A DNA stretch of 9,055 nucleotides from an uncultured bacterium (GCA_937894665.1 CALAWF010000064.1:1-9055), one strand, 5' to 3'. Numbered from the stretch's first letter, positions 1 to 7,690 are shown. Program-made: numbers and translations. Notes: generated from the sequence alone by a model not told the origin.

Positions 1-1401
1 TGACACCGGCAATTGTCCATTTGTTTTTAGAGTAATATTATCAGGTTTGTAATGTCCATCCTTCTTTAAAAACAATCCTTGCCCTGCAATTAAATCAACA
101 TTATTATCAAAAGCAAAACTATATTTTTTTAAAGTGATTTTATCTCCAATTTTTTGAGTTTTTGCAGAAATAATTCTTGTTTTTTCAGTATTATTTATAC
201 TTGCAAATTTAGTTATTATATCACTGCCTTTAGGAAGTTTTAAGTTATATTCAATATCTACAACCCCGTTATGAGTTAAATATCTTACACTAGCATCCGC
301 CTTTTTAGATATTTTAACCATTGGAAAATATTTTCTTGAAAAATTATTTGTTAAAGAAGAATAAACAGAACCGGTTGCAACTAAATCTTTTGTTCCTAAT
401 CCCTTTAAATAGAAATTGGTATGAACAGGTTCTCCCCCGAATGTGCCGGATGTTTTTGCCGTAATCTCCCGGCCTGAAAAAACAAATTTTGTCATCGGTA
501 AAGAAATCGGAATTTTATAATCGAAAAATAAGGCTTTTAAATTTTTAGTCTTACAATCTCCAACAAGCCCACCTTTTGTTAATAGCAAATTCACATCCAT
601 TAAACCCGACATGTTATAAAAATTTTCTATAAAATTTTTCTTATTAGGATGTTTCAATTTATAAAAATACAAAAAACTTTTTTCTAATTCAGAAACAGAT
701 AAATCTTTTCCTGTAAAAGTCAGCTCATCTAAATTTCCATTCGCAAACAATTTCGCAGAACCTAATTGCAATGATAAGTTGTCTAAATAAAACTTATGAT
801 TTTCCGGATAAATAAATTTTCCATCTTGTCCAATTAAAATCGGATCTTTCACATATGGGACTTTAACCCTTGCAAGAAAAGTTGAAGAAATCGCATCATT
901 TTCTAATTTTGATTTAAAGTGTTCAATAGCCGCATAAGAAGAATTGTTATCCAATTTTAAATAAACTTTATCAACATTGACTTGTGGCATATAATTTATA
1001 TCAAATTTTATTTTCTGATTTTGAGTTTTATTTTGAGAAAATTCAGAACGCTGAGTTACATCAAAATAAATACTCTTCGCATTGATAACCGCAGGCATTA
1101 TAGAAAAATTTTTAGTTTTATAATCCAAATTTTTAATGGAAAGTACATCCTTATTTTTCTTTGTTTTTACACGCCCATCTTTTAAAAAGATTTCAAATGA
1201 AAAATTGGGATAAGTTTTTAACTCCAAACCGGACAATGAAACATCCATACTAAGTTTTTGAGATAAAATATTTTCATATTTTGCTAACATTTTGGGAGAA
1301 GTTAGAACATTCGGAAGCAAATACAAATAAGAAAGATATAAACCTCCTACAACCACCGAAAATGAAGATAACAAAATTATAGATGTTTTGAAAATTTTCA
1401 T
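1..1401 (-). CDS. AsmA-like envelope protein, partial (C-terminus beyond left edge)
   Basis: The frame is open from the ATG at 1401 to position 1, giving 467 codons with no stop, so the gene continues off the window. The protein starts MKIFKTSIILLSSF, with one hydrophobic segment at about residues 6-29 (an uncleaved inner-membrane anchor). A Leu-Pro and a short helix follow, and the rest is beta-rich with many alternating polar and hydrophobic stretches, as expected for an AsmA/DUF748-like periplasmic beta-sheet protein. The order TM, LLP, helix (KYENILSQKL), then a beta segment with TYPNFSFEI parallels the N-terminus of the large AsmA-like protein just upstream, so the two look like tandem paralogues. 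AsmA proteins are thought to act in phospholipid movement or outer-membrane homeostasis; that role is inferred here. An in-frame stop lies at 1411-1413, so the ATG at 1401 is the only plausible start. No Shine-Dalgarno sequence precedes it, and a terminator hairpin ends 14 nt upstream. Confidence 0.75.
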   Translation of the reverse strand, partial: MKIFKTSIILLSSFSVVVGGLYLSYLYLLPNVLTSPKMLAKYENILSQKLSMDVSLSGLELKTYPNFSFEIFLKDGRVKTKKNKDVLSIKNLDYKTKNFSIMPAVINAKSIYFDVTQRSEFSQNKTQNQKIKFDINYMPQVNVDKVYLKLDNNSSYAAIEHFKSKLENDAISSTFLARVKVPYVKDPILIGQDGKFIYPENHKFYLDNLSLQLGSAKLFANGNLDELTFTGKDLSVSELEKSFLYFYKLKHPNKKNFIENFYNMSGLMDVNLLLTKGGLVGDCKTKNLKALFFDYKIPISLPMTKFVFSGREITAKTSGTFGGEPVHTNFYLKGLGTKDLVATGSVYSSLTNNFSRKYFPMVKISKKADASVRYLTHNGVVDIEYNLKLPKGSDIITKFASINNTEKTRIISAKTQKIGDKITLKKYSFAFDNNVDLIAGQGLFLKKDGHYKPDNITLKTNGQLPVS

Positions 1402-1415
1402 ACGACAATTCTAAC

Positions 1416-1451
1416 ACAAAAACTGGGTTGAAAATTCAACCCAGTTTTTGT
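1416..1451 (-). terminator. Intrinsic terminator after the large AsmA-like gene
   Basis: A perfect 16-bp inverted repeat (1416-1431 with 1436-1451, 4-nt loop) lies 12 bp past the stop codon of the large AsmA-like gene. The GC core CTGGGTTGA is followed on the minus strand by TTTTT. Because the arms begin with AAAAA and end with TTTTT, it could terminate on either strand. It also lies directly before the start codon of the next AsmA-like gene. Confidence 0.8.
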
Positions 1452-1463
1452 TATCTTATATTT

Positions 1464-4400
1464 TTATTTTTTCTTATTTTTAAATTTTGAGAAAAATGAT
1501 TGATGTTGTTCTTTTGATTCCAACTGTTCAACAGTCAAACCTTGGACAGCTGCTGCAGCTTGTTCTTCTCTCAACTTGATTAACTCTTCAACCGTCAAAC
1601 CTTCTTCTCCTTCTGTCGGAGTGGGAAGAGTATCAACAAAATCTTGAGCGGCTTGGATCTCTGAATCCAATGCTAACCATTTGAAAGATTTAATCATTTT
1701 CAAAGGTTTTCTTGTATCTCCTCGAAGAACAACTTGGAACTTAGTTGCATTTTCATCTGTTTTCCCTTTTCCTAAATGAGGGATTGCCTTCAATTCTTCA
1801 GTTGAAACAGATTGACAGAATATTGAGAATGTTTTAACGGCAACAACATTTAACCCCGGAGTATTTTTAACCAAATTGATAGGGTTAATATTTGCAACAG
1901 GACCCAACTTATCAGAAAAAGCAGATGCCAATTTTGCACGAAGTTTCATATCTGCACTGTTATCAATGAGGTTAATTTTACCTGCAATATACATTGACAT
2001 AACATTTCCTTGAGATTTAATCGGTGCAATATTTGCCCAGCCATCTTTAAAAGTTAAATGTCCATACAAATTATTAAAGTGAGATGTATCGATTGTTGCT
2101 ATATTTGTTATTACAGAACCGATTGTAGAAGAGAAAAACGCATTTTCTCTCAAGTTTTCTGCCATCAAAAAGTTTTCAAATTTTCCAAATGGACCAAGCT
2201 GCCCATCTTTCACATTGAAATCAACAGATCCTTTTAAGGATTTCATCTGTTCTTCCATTGTCAAACCTTTCAATGAAATATCAGTTGTAAAGTTCATTAT
2301 ACCGGACAACGTATCTTTCATATCCATAAGTTCCAACAAGGCTTTTTCAACATCAAAGTTTTTACCTCGAACCTTAACAGCCAAATCAGTAGTCGCAAGA
2401 TTCATTGCAATATTTCCATCAACACTTCCACCCATTGCGTGAGTTCTCAACCTATCCAAGTGGAAAATGTTATTTGCTAAAGAAATTCTACCTGACGTAT
2501 TATCTGCAACAATATTTCCGGATTTAATTTTTGAAAAATGAATCATTCCTCTTTGAATTGTTACCGGAATATCAACAGAAGCTCCAGACGAAGATGAGGT
2601 ATTAGAATAAGTTGAAGGCAATGATTTCATCAAATTGTCTGATACTACCATCAATTTATCAACATCTAACATCCTTGAAAATACCCTAACATCTGACAAT
2701 ATCATTGACGGAATCAAATCAAAATTTGTTTGAGTTTGAATTCTAAAATCTGAACCGTTTGCATCTATATCATTCAATGCAACATTAAGATTTCGATTAT
2801 TGATATTCAAAACACCATGACGCATTCTGGTTTGAATTTCAGGGATTTCTAAATTTCTAATAGTCAAATCTCCAGTCAATCTTGGAGAATACAAATTTCC
2901 GAAAGAAAACAAATGTCCGCCAACAGTAAATTTAGAACGGTTAAATATACAAATAGATCCATCTAATTCTCTAGGAATAGAAACTTTAAACAAGTTTATA
3001 AAAGGATTAGTACTCAAGTTTGAAACCATTCCTCTAACACTAACAACTTCTCTTGCACCACCCATATTTGAATATAAATTATCGCTAAAAGCAGCACCAT
3101 GTGGCCGAGAATACAAACCTGAATTTGAAATTTTTAAAGTTTCATCATTTTTATTCAAAATAAATTGGAAGAGAGATTGATTACCCACCAAACTATTGAT
3201 TTTAATAGGTGTTATGTAATTACTATCATTTGCAATAGCTTGTGCGATAACTTTCATTCTCTTTCCTTGAGAAGAAAACATAGCTTTAACAGGAATAACC
3301 CCTCTCATATCAAAATAAGGAGTTGCTTCTTGCCCGATAAAATTAGCAATATCTGAGGCAACAAGACCGCCATCAGCTCTAAGTTCTACCTGCATATCAG
3401 ATAGATAATTTTTTATATTTCCGAATAAATAAATATCTGAATTATTATTTACTCGAACTTTCGATTTGTTCAAAGTTACATTTTTATTATCAATATTTAC
3501 AGTCAACAAATCATCTTTAATTACAGAATGAGTAGCCGGCAATGAGAATGAAAATCCTTTATTAACCAACTTACCAAAAATCTTTCCGGAATAATTTGCA
3601 ACAACAAATTTTGAATCTGCATTTGATAAAACAAAATTACCGGCTCTATCTCGCAAAACAAGATTTTCTAAATCAGTTTTTAATAATGCTGAAATATCCT
3701 TGATTTCGCCGGAAACTTTCGAATTTATTGACAAATTCCCTGATACTAAATTATAATCACGCTTAATTTCTCTTGGGGCAAAAGCTAAATACAAACCGGG
3801 AAGCGGAATTTTGTCAGCCTTCACATCAAAATTAGCAATAGAATTGGAATCTATCTTACCAGAGAAAATAAGAGGTTTATTATTTATCAACATGTGGCTA
3901 TCTTTAATTTGCAATGTATTATTGTCAAAGAAAATATTTGCCTTCATATTATTGAATAACAATCCAATATTTCTATCCGCAATATTACCATCACGAACTA
4001 AAATTTTACCCGTTGATACAATATCTTTAAAATCAGTTTTCAAACTTGCATTTGCAAGCAAATAACCACTAGCAGACATATTAGCAATATCATTATTAAT
4101 ATGAATTGTATCCAAATATGCTTTTGAAATATTTAAAACATTTGCAAAATGAACTTTTGGGGATTTCAATTTCAAATCAATGTAAGGATTTTTCTTCCCA
4201 TAATCAACTGTTCCAAACAAATTCAAATATTCTGAATCCGTAACAAATATATTTGTATCAATATTAGAAACAGTTCCGTTTGATTTTAATCTGAAATAAG
4301 ATTCAGGAAGTTGCAACCCTGACAATTTTACAGTTGTATTTTCTATATCAACATAACCATTCAATAAAACAGTTTTATCAACTTTGTGTTGTCTTACCTT

Positions 4401-5216
4401 AATTTTTGAATCTATATTTGATTTCAAATCATAAGTTCGATATGCGGTAACCGGATTTATGAAAGGAAGAGAAAAAACTTCTTCATCATTTTGGAATTTC
4501 TTTTCTTGCTTAAACTCCGGTAAGAATGTATCGACATCCAATTTTGCCACAACATTTGTATTATCATCACTCAACAACTGAGCTTCTGTTTTCAATTTTG
4601 CAGTTTTACCATTAAAATATCCGAGTTTTAATTTATCACCCTTCAAGGTTAGTTTGTGATGAGCTTTTGTATCATCAATTACGGCAGAATAATTATTCAA
4701 ATTTACAGAAGGAACATAAATTCTAATTTTTGAAATATCTATAGGGAGATTATTCGGTTCTTTTGCTTCTAAAGAAGGATTTTCTAATCTTTCTTTACGT
4801 TGTTTATTTACTAAATCTTCATAAACTTTTCCAACGTTAAAACTTGTCCCGTTAAGTATTTCAACATTCAACTTTGGAGATTCAATATCCACATTAGAAA
4901 CTCTTACACTCAATACGAGCAAACTCGGAAGAAAAACTTTTCCCTTCAAAGAATCCGCACTTAAAACTTCTGCTCCATCAGGAAGTTTTACACTAACCTT
5001 TCCGGTTTTAATTCCTGCTTCTAAAAATGGAGATGTTGTTAATTTCAAATCATCATAGTCCAACGTTAAATTAGTATTATCTTTTACAAGTTTTTGAATT
5101 TCAGGCTTATAAACATTCAAATCTATTTTTCTTGGTAAATAAAATAAAAATGCTAAATATAAGCATAAAATTACACCTAAAAGTAAATACCCCGTAATAG
5201 TAAAAAATTTCTTCAT
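1464..5216 (-). CDS. Large AsmA/TamB-like envelope protein, 1250 aa
   Basis: The start is placed at the ATG at 5216, not at the longer open frame reaching 5306, because GAGG sits 5 nt upstream and the resulting MKKFFTITGYLLLGVILCLY is a classic membrane anchor (TM about residues 6-26). An N-terminal AsmA-type segment follows (LPRKIDLNVYKPEIQKLV, then a beta segment with TTSPFLEAGI), then a very long repetitive beta-rich periplasmic region. The AsmA C-terminal-type region spans about residues 970-1170 (TTDISLKG, KGSVDFNVKDGQLGPFG, LTFKDGWANI, MYIAGKINL). The last ~60 residues form a charged, probably helical tail with the repeat GLTVEEL/GLTVEQL at about 1206 and 1226, ending in KFKNKKK. In the family, such proteins bridge inner and outer membranes and are linked to lipid transport; that job is inferred here. 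A possible -10 (TATAAT) lies 34 bp upstream. It is followed by a terminator and a shorter paralogue. Confidence 0.85.
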   Translation of the reverse strand: MKKFFTITGYLLLGVILCLYLAFLFYLPRKIDLNVYKPEIQKLVKDNTNLTLDYDDLKLTTSPFLEAGIKTGKVSVKLPDGAEVLSADSLKGKVFLPSLLVLSVRVSNVDIESPKLNVEILNGTSFNVGKVYEDLVNKQRKERLENPSLEAKEPNNLPIDISKIRIYVPSVNLNNYSAVIDDTKAHHKLTLKGDKLKLGYFNGKTAKLKTEAQLLSDDNTNVVAKLDVDTFLPEFKQEKKFQNDEEVFSLPFINPVTAYRTYDLKSNIDSKIKVRQHKVDKTVLLNGYVDIENTTVKLSGLQLPESYFRLKSNGTVSNIDTNIFVTDSEYLNLFGTVDYGKKNPYIDLKLKSPKVHFANVLNISKAYLDTIHINNDIANMSASGYLLANASLKTDFKDIVSTGKILVRDGNIADRNIGLLFNNMKANIFFDNNTLQIKDSHMLINNKPLIFSGKIDSNSIANFDVKADKIPLPGLYLAFAPREIKRDYNLVSGNLSINSKVSGEIKDISALLKTDLENLVLRDRAGNFVLSNADSKFVVANYSGKIFGKLVNKGFSFSLPATHSVIKDDLLTVNIDNKNVTLNKSKVRVNNNSDIYLFGNIKNYLSDMQVELRADGGLVASDIANFIGQEATPYFDMRGVIPVKAMFSSQGKRMKVIAQAIANDSNYITPIKINSLVGNQSLFQFILNKNDETLKISNSGLYSRPHGAAFSDNLYSNMGGAREVVSVRGMVSNLSTNPFINLFKVSIPRELDGSICIFNRSKFTVGGHLFSFGNLYSPRLTGDLTIRNLEIPEIQTRMRHGVLNINNRNLNVALNDIDANGSDFRIQTQTNFDLIPSMILSDVRVFSRMLDVDKLMVVSDNLMKSLPSTYSNTSSSSGASVDIPVTIQRGMIHFSKIKSGNIVADNTSGRISLANNIFHLDRLRTHAMGGSVDGNIAMNLATTDLAVKVRGKNFDVEKALLELMDMKDTLSGIMNFTTDISLKGLTMEEQMKSLKGSVDFNVKDGQLGPFGKFENFLMAENLRENAFFSSTIGSVITNIATIDTSHFNNLYGHLTFKDGWANIAPIKSQGNVMSMYIAGKINLIDNSADMKLRAKLASAFSDKLGPVANINPINLVKNTPGLNVVAVKTFSIFCQSVSTEELKAIPHLGKGKTDENATKFQVVLRGDTRKPLKMIKSFKWLALDSEIQAAQDFVDTLPTPTEGEEGLTVEELIKLREEQAAAAVQGLTVEQLESKEQHQSFFSKFKNKKK

Positions 5217-5249
5217 TATAACCTCGATTAATCTATATGTTATATAAAA

Positions 5250-5255
5250 ATTATA
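5250..5255 (-). promoter_or_regulatory. Possible -10 box for the large AsmA-like gene
   Basis: The minus strand reads TATAAT here, 34 bp before the start codon at 5216. No convincing -35 box is visible about 17 bp upstream (the region reads TCGGTT), and the sequence is very AT-rich, so chance is a real alternative. Confidence 0.35.
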
Positions 5256-5346
5256 AAATAAAGAACACCAAAAACCGAGAAGAATTAATAAATGTTTACT
5301 TCTCAATATTTATACTATATTGTTGAACATCTCCTTATAAATCTAA

Positions 5347-5370
5347 GAGCCGGCAAAATTTTACCGGCTC
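5347..5370 (-). terminator. Hairpin downstream of the SIMPL gene
   Basis: GAGCCGG and CCGGCTC (5347-5353 with 5364-5370) form a 7-bp GC-rich stem 16 bp past the SIMPL stop codon, and the AAAATTTT interior can extend it. The tract after it on the minus strand is only TTAGATTTAT, a weak T-run. A second small dyad (GAGAAG 5277-5282 with CTTCTC 5299-5304), followed on the minus strand by GGTTTTTGG, may help termination. Confidence 0.6.
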
Positions 5371-5386
5371 AATTTAAAATAATATA

Positions 5387-6115
5387 TTATTTTACTCTAA
5401 AAGTAACATTTGCAACAGATGTAACTTTTTTATCAATTGAGGATGTATCACTAATACCCATATCTGAAACATTTGTCGAATCTACCGGTGTAATCTGAAA
5501 TACCCCCATGCTTACAGATTGGATTTTGCCAACTCTGTTATGGGTTGGTTTTAGCATTGCAGAAGCTCGTTGTTTTGCATCTTTTGTTGCTTCTTCTAAC
5601 ATTTGAACTTTTAAATCAGCTAATTTTGAATAGAAATAAGAAGGTTCATCAACACTAATATCAATGCCCTGCTGAGTTAAGTTAGTTATATCATTAGAAA
5701 CTTTTTTAATTTTTTGAACGTCAGAAGATTTGACAGAAACTCTTTGCGTTGAATCATAAGCAACTATTTGATTAGTTGAAACACCATTTGAATTCATTGC
5801 GTAAATATCATATCCTTGAGGGGCTTTTACATCAATATCAGAGTCGTTGAACCCTTGGGATTTCAAATATTTCATAACTGTTGGTCGTTGTTTATTCAAT
5901 GTCGCAAAACATTGTGCCTTGTTAGTTTGACGTGAATGAATGGTAAATTCAAAACGTCCGCTATCTGATACAACATTTTGAGAATAAGAACCTGTAACAG
6001 ATACAACATCTTTTGAAAAGCCATTAGTTACAACAACCGAAGCTATTACCCCACCAATTGCGATAACTAAACCCAAAGACAATAATTGAAATTTTTCCAA
6101 TTTTTCTAAAAACAT
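5387..6115 (-). CDS. SIMPL-domain (DUF541, YggE-like) membrane-anchored protein
   Basis: The protein is 242 aa. The ATG at 6115 is chosen over an upstream in-frame ATG at 6175 because AGGAG lies 8 nt before it and it begins just before the anchor. One transmembrane segment covers about residues 11-30 (LLSLGLVIAIGGVIASVVVT). A single SIMPL domain follows: VVSVTGSYSQNVVSDSGRFE near residue 37, a central segment with QRVSVKSSDVQKIKKV, the typical EATKDAKQRASAML helix and a final VANVTFRVK strand. SIMPL proteins such as YggE are secreted or membrane-bound, form oligomeric rings in some species and are linked to oxidative or envelope stress; the exact biochemical role is not settled. It is divergent from the M48-like gene, shares a 135-bp intergenic region with it, and is followed by its own hairpin. 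The domain assignment is firm; the physiological role is open. Confidence 0.85.
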   Translation of the reverse strand: MFLEKLEKFQLLSLGLVIAIGGVIASVVVTNGFSKDVVSVTGSYSQNVVSDSGRFEFTIHSRQTNKAQCFATLNKQRPTVMKYLKSQGFNDSDIDVKAPQGYDIYAMNSNGVSTNQIVAYDSTQRVSVKSSDVQKIKKVSNDITNLTQQGIDISVDEPSYFYSKLADLKVQMLEEATKDAKQRASAMLKPTHNRVGKIQSVSMGVFQITPVDSTNVSDMGISDTSSIDKKVTSVANVTFRVK

Positions 6116-6143
6116 AATCAAAACTCCTATATAAAATATCAAG

Positions 6144-6155
6144 GATAATATTATC
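6144..6155. promoter_or_regulatory. Palindrome GATAATATTATC before the SIMPL gene (possible operator)
   Basis: This is a perfect 12-bp palindrome, extended to AA-n-GATAATATTATC-n-TT, located 29-40 bp upstream of the SIMPL start. Its minus-strand half GATAAT could serve as a -10 box, with TTGCAT about 14-16 bp upstream as a poor -35. An operator overlapping the promoter is plausible, but no regulator is identifiable. Confidence 0.35.
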
Positions 6156-6206
6156 TTTAAAATAAAAAAATGCAATAACCTAAAAATATTTCACAAAAAC
6201 TAATTT

Positions 6207-6215
6207 TGTTATAAT
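6207..6215 (+). promoter_or_regulatory. Extended -10 promoter of the M48-like gene
   Basis: The sequence TGTTATAAT is a perfect extended -10 (TGn-TATAAT). It lies 35 bp before the ATG at 6251, with AAGGAG at 6235-6240 in between. No good -35 is seen (TTTCAC at a short spacing), which is usual for extended -10 promoters. Confidence 0.65.
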
Positions 6216-6250
6216 ATGTAAGAGTGTATCATATAAGGAGAATAGGTTTT

Positions 6251-7054
6251 ATGAAAAAAGTTTTATTTTCTTTGTTTATTGCATTTGCAATAACAATTCC
6301 AGCATCCGCTGCAACCTACAATGCAACAACAAGAGTTTCTACAGTAGGTCAAACTTTACTTACTAAAAATGGAATTTCTGCAACAAATGTAAAATTTGCA
6401 GTAGTTTCAGGTGCAGTTGACAATTCAAATTACTCAACAAATAAAGTTGTAAACGTATCAACTAACGAACTAGCTTATGCCGGTAACGACAATGAAGTTG
6501 CAGCAGTTGTTGCAAACGAATTGGGTCATATCATAGCAGGTCATGCTTCAAGAGGGAAAGTTGTATCTTTACTACAAGCAGCAACAGATACAAATATTTC
6601 AACTAACGAAACAGCAACAACTTTAGCTACAAACTACGCAAGTCTTCAAAAAGAAAAAGAAGCTGATGTAATCGCTGTTAACTTGATGTCAAATGCCGGT
6701 TACAACCCACTAGCAATTATCGTTGTTTTAACAAAACAAACAAGTACTTATTGGGAAGCTATCCAAGGCAAACCAGCAAACGCTGAAAGAGCAATGAATG
6801 TTTACGATTACACTGCTTACGCTTATCCTGCAAAATTGAAAGCCGGATATGCTTGCAACGAATACAAAAACTTCCTAACTTACGCTAATACAGTTTTGAC
6901 TTCAAGAACTGAAAATAAAAAATTAGCAAATAAAACAGCTAAAGAAGTTAAAAAATACAGAAAAAATAGTGTTAGCCAAATTGCAAAATTCAAAACAAGA
7001 GGCGGCATGAGCGGATGGGATGCTGCTTATGGATTACTAAACGGTTCTAACTAA
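6251..7054 (+). CDS. Secreted M48-peptidase-like protein with degenerate HExxH motif (NELGH)
   Basis: The protein is 267 aa. The ATG at 6251 is preferred to an in-frame ATG at 6224 because AAGGAG (6235-6240) precedes it by 10 nt and it begins the signal peptide MKKVLFSLFIAFAITIPASA, with cleavage likely after residue 20. The M48 layout is recognisable: the zinc helix VVANELGHIIAGH at residues 86-98; the EKEAD motif (E135, D139) with the family's usual continuation VIAVNLMSNAGYNP; and KPANAERA near 174-181, where the family usually has HPxxxxR. The first zinc ligand His of HExxH is replaced by Asn89, while Glu90, His93 and Glu135 remain. Normal M48 enzymes (BepA, LoiP) are periplasmic zinc proteases of envelope quality control; this one may be inactive or coordinate metal differently. 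The Lys-rich C-terminal region (about 220-250) has no assigned function. The gene appears monocistronic, with its own promoter and terminator. Confidence 0.75.
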   Translation: MKKVLFSLFIAFAITIPASAATYNATTRVSTVGQTLLTKNGISATNVKFAVVSGAVDNSNYSTNKVVNVSTNELAYAGNDNEVAAVVANELGHIIAGHASRGKVVSLLQAATDTNISTNETATTLATNYASLQKEKEADVIAVNLMSNAGYNPLAIIVVLTKQTSTYWEAIQGKPANAERAMNVYDYTAYAYPAKLKAGYACNEYKNFLTYANTVLTSRTENKKLANKTAKEVKKYRKNSVSQIAKFKTRGGMSGWDAAYGLLNGSN

Positions 7055-7087
7055 TATAAACCTCTTAAAAGGTTATAACAATTTTAA

Positions 7088-7121
7088 AACGTCTGATTTC
7101 ACAGTAAAATCAGGCGTTTTT
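7088..7121 (+). terminator. Intrinsic terminator of the M48-like gene
   Basis: The inverted repeat AACGTCTGATTT / AAATCAGGCGTT (7088-7099 with 7107-7118) forms a 12-bp stem with one G-U pair and a 7-nt loop. It is followed by a T-run ending at 7121. It begins 34 bp after the stop codon. Confidence 0.9.
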
Positions 7122-7130
7122 ATATGTTCC

Positions 7131-7345
7131 TTAAGAGATACTTCGCTTCGTTCAATTTTTCTTTTATAAATATTTTCCCTCGTCCTTTTTAAAGGGAGAG
7201 GAAACAACTTAACAAACTCGTCATTCTGAGGGATAAACAAAAGAAAGGAGAATAAAACATTACATATTGACCCGAAGAATCTCTATCAGTACGCACTGTC
7301 AGAGATACTAGCTAACGGCTACGCCGCCCTACTCATTCAATCTAG
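7131..7345. repeat. Degenerate palindromic intergenic repeat cluster (no gene seen)
   Basis: The stretch between the M48-like terminator and the small gene at 7451 has no convincing ORF. It contains a 31-nt imperfect dyad (7174-7204, TTTCC...GGAAA flanking CCTTTTTAAAGGG). Next is TCATTCTGAGGG (7221-7232), then CCCGAAGAATCTCT (7271-7284), whose arms are roughly complementary. A compact hairpin follows at 7279-7306 (ATCTCT / AGAGAT enclosing CAGT-ACGC-ACTG). AGAGATACT occurs at both 7134-7142 and 7301-7309, and AGAGATACTTCG at 7134 is an 11/12 inverted match to 7273-7284. The TCATTCTGAG / GAAGAATC words resemble interspersed intergenic palindromes common in bacterial genomes; that link is from memory. 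7346-7436 is AT-rich with no clear element. Confidence 0.5.
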
Positions 7346-7450
7346 TATAGTTTTAATATTCTTATCTTCCGAATAAAAAAATGAACTTTTAAATTACATG
7401 CTCGTTATATAGATGTAGGCAATGAAAAGAGAATACAAAAGGAGGTCATT

Positions 7451-7690
7451 ATGAAAAAGATTATCGCAACAGCTTTATGCTTAACTTTAGCAACACCTTG
7501 TTTTGCAGCAGGAAGATTTCATGACAAGTACCCAAACCGTGGTTTCCATAATCCAGAACCTCCTCGCTACGAAAGATGTGATTATAATCACAGACCGCAC
7601 TACACCAAAACATCTCAAAGAACAAGAACAATTGGGGCAGTAGCAGGAATTGCCGGTATCGCAATGATTATTTCTGCAATTGTTGACTAA
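7451..7690 (+). CDS. Small secreted or membrane-anchored His/Arg-rich protein, 79 aa
   Basis: I do not recognise a family. The ORF is supported by a strong AAAAGGAGG (7437-7445) 5 nt before the ATG and by a clear signal peptide, MKKIIATALCLTLATPCFA, with likely cleavage before Ala-20. The middle (residues 21-60) is short, hydrophilic and rich in His, Arg, Tyr and Pro (H24, H33, H47, H50; one Cys at 43). The C-terminus is one hydrophobic segment (61-78) with small residues, GAVAGIAGIAMIISAIV, resembling a glycine-zipper transmembrane helix. The ATPC before residue 18 is not a proper lipobox, so lipoprotein processing is unlikely. It is transcribed alone and ends at a strong terminator. The mature peptide may be a small envelope protein or metal-binding factor; no function can be assigned. 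Its ribosome binding site is complementary to the predicted small RNAs just downstream. Confidence 0.7.
   Translation: MKKIIATALCLTLATPCFAAGRFHDKYPNRGFHNPEPPRYERCDYNHRPHYTKTSQRTRTIGAVAGIAGIAMIISAIVD

Noticed and set aside
2215..4065. Three plus-strand ORFs of 63-84 aa inside the large AsmA-like gene
   Set aside because: Antisense to a 1250-aa gene with clear family features and lacking ribosome binding sites.
5317..5336. Tiny ORF MFNNIV on the minus strand behind AAGGAG between the SIMPL and AsmA-like genes
   Set aside because: Six codons, with no spacing between the GGAG and the ATG and nothing to support translation.
7300..7345. Possible tRNA or structured RNA in the GC-richer patch
   Set aside because: No cloverleaf, TTCRA loop or CCA-type end could be built; the signals fit simple hairpins of repeat remnants.
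7353..7372. TATAGTTT followed by TCCGAATA upstream of the 79-aa gene as a third sigma-28 promoter
   Set aside because: The -35 fits 7 of 8 bases but the -10 is poor (only CCGA plus flanking A) and the spacer is 14, two longer than in the repeat copies.
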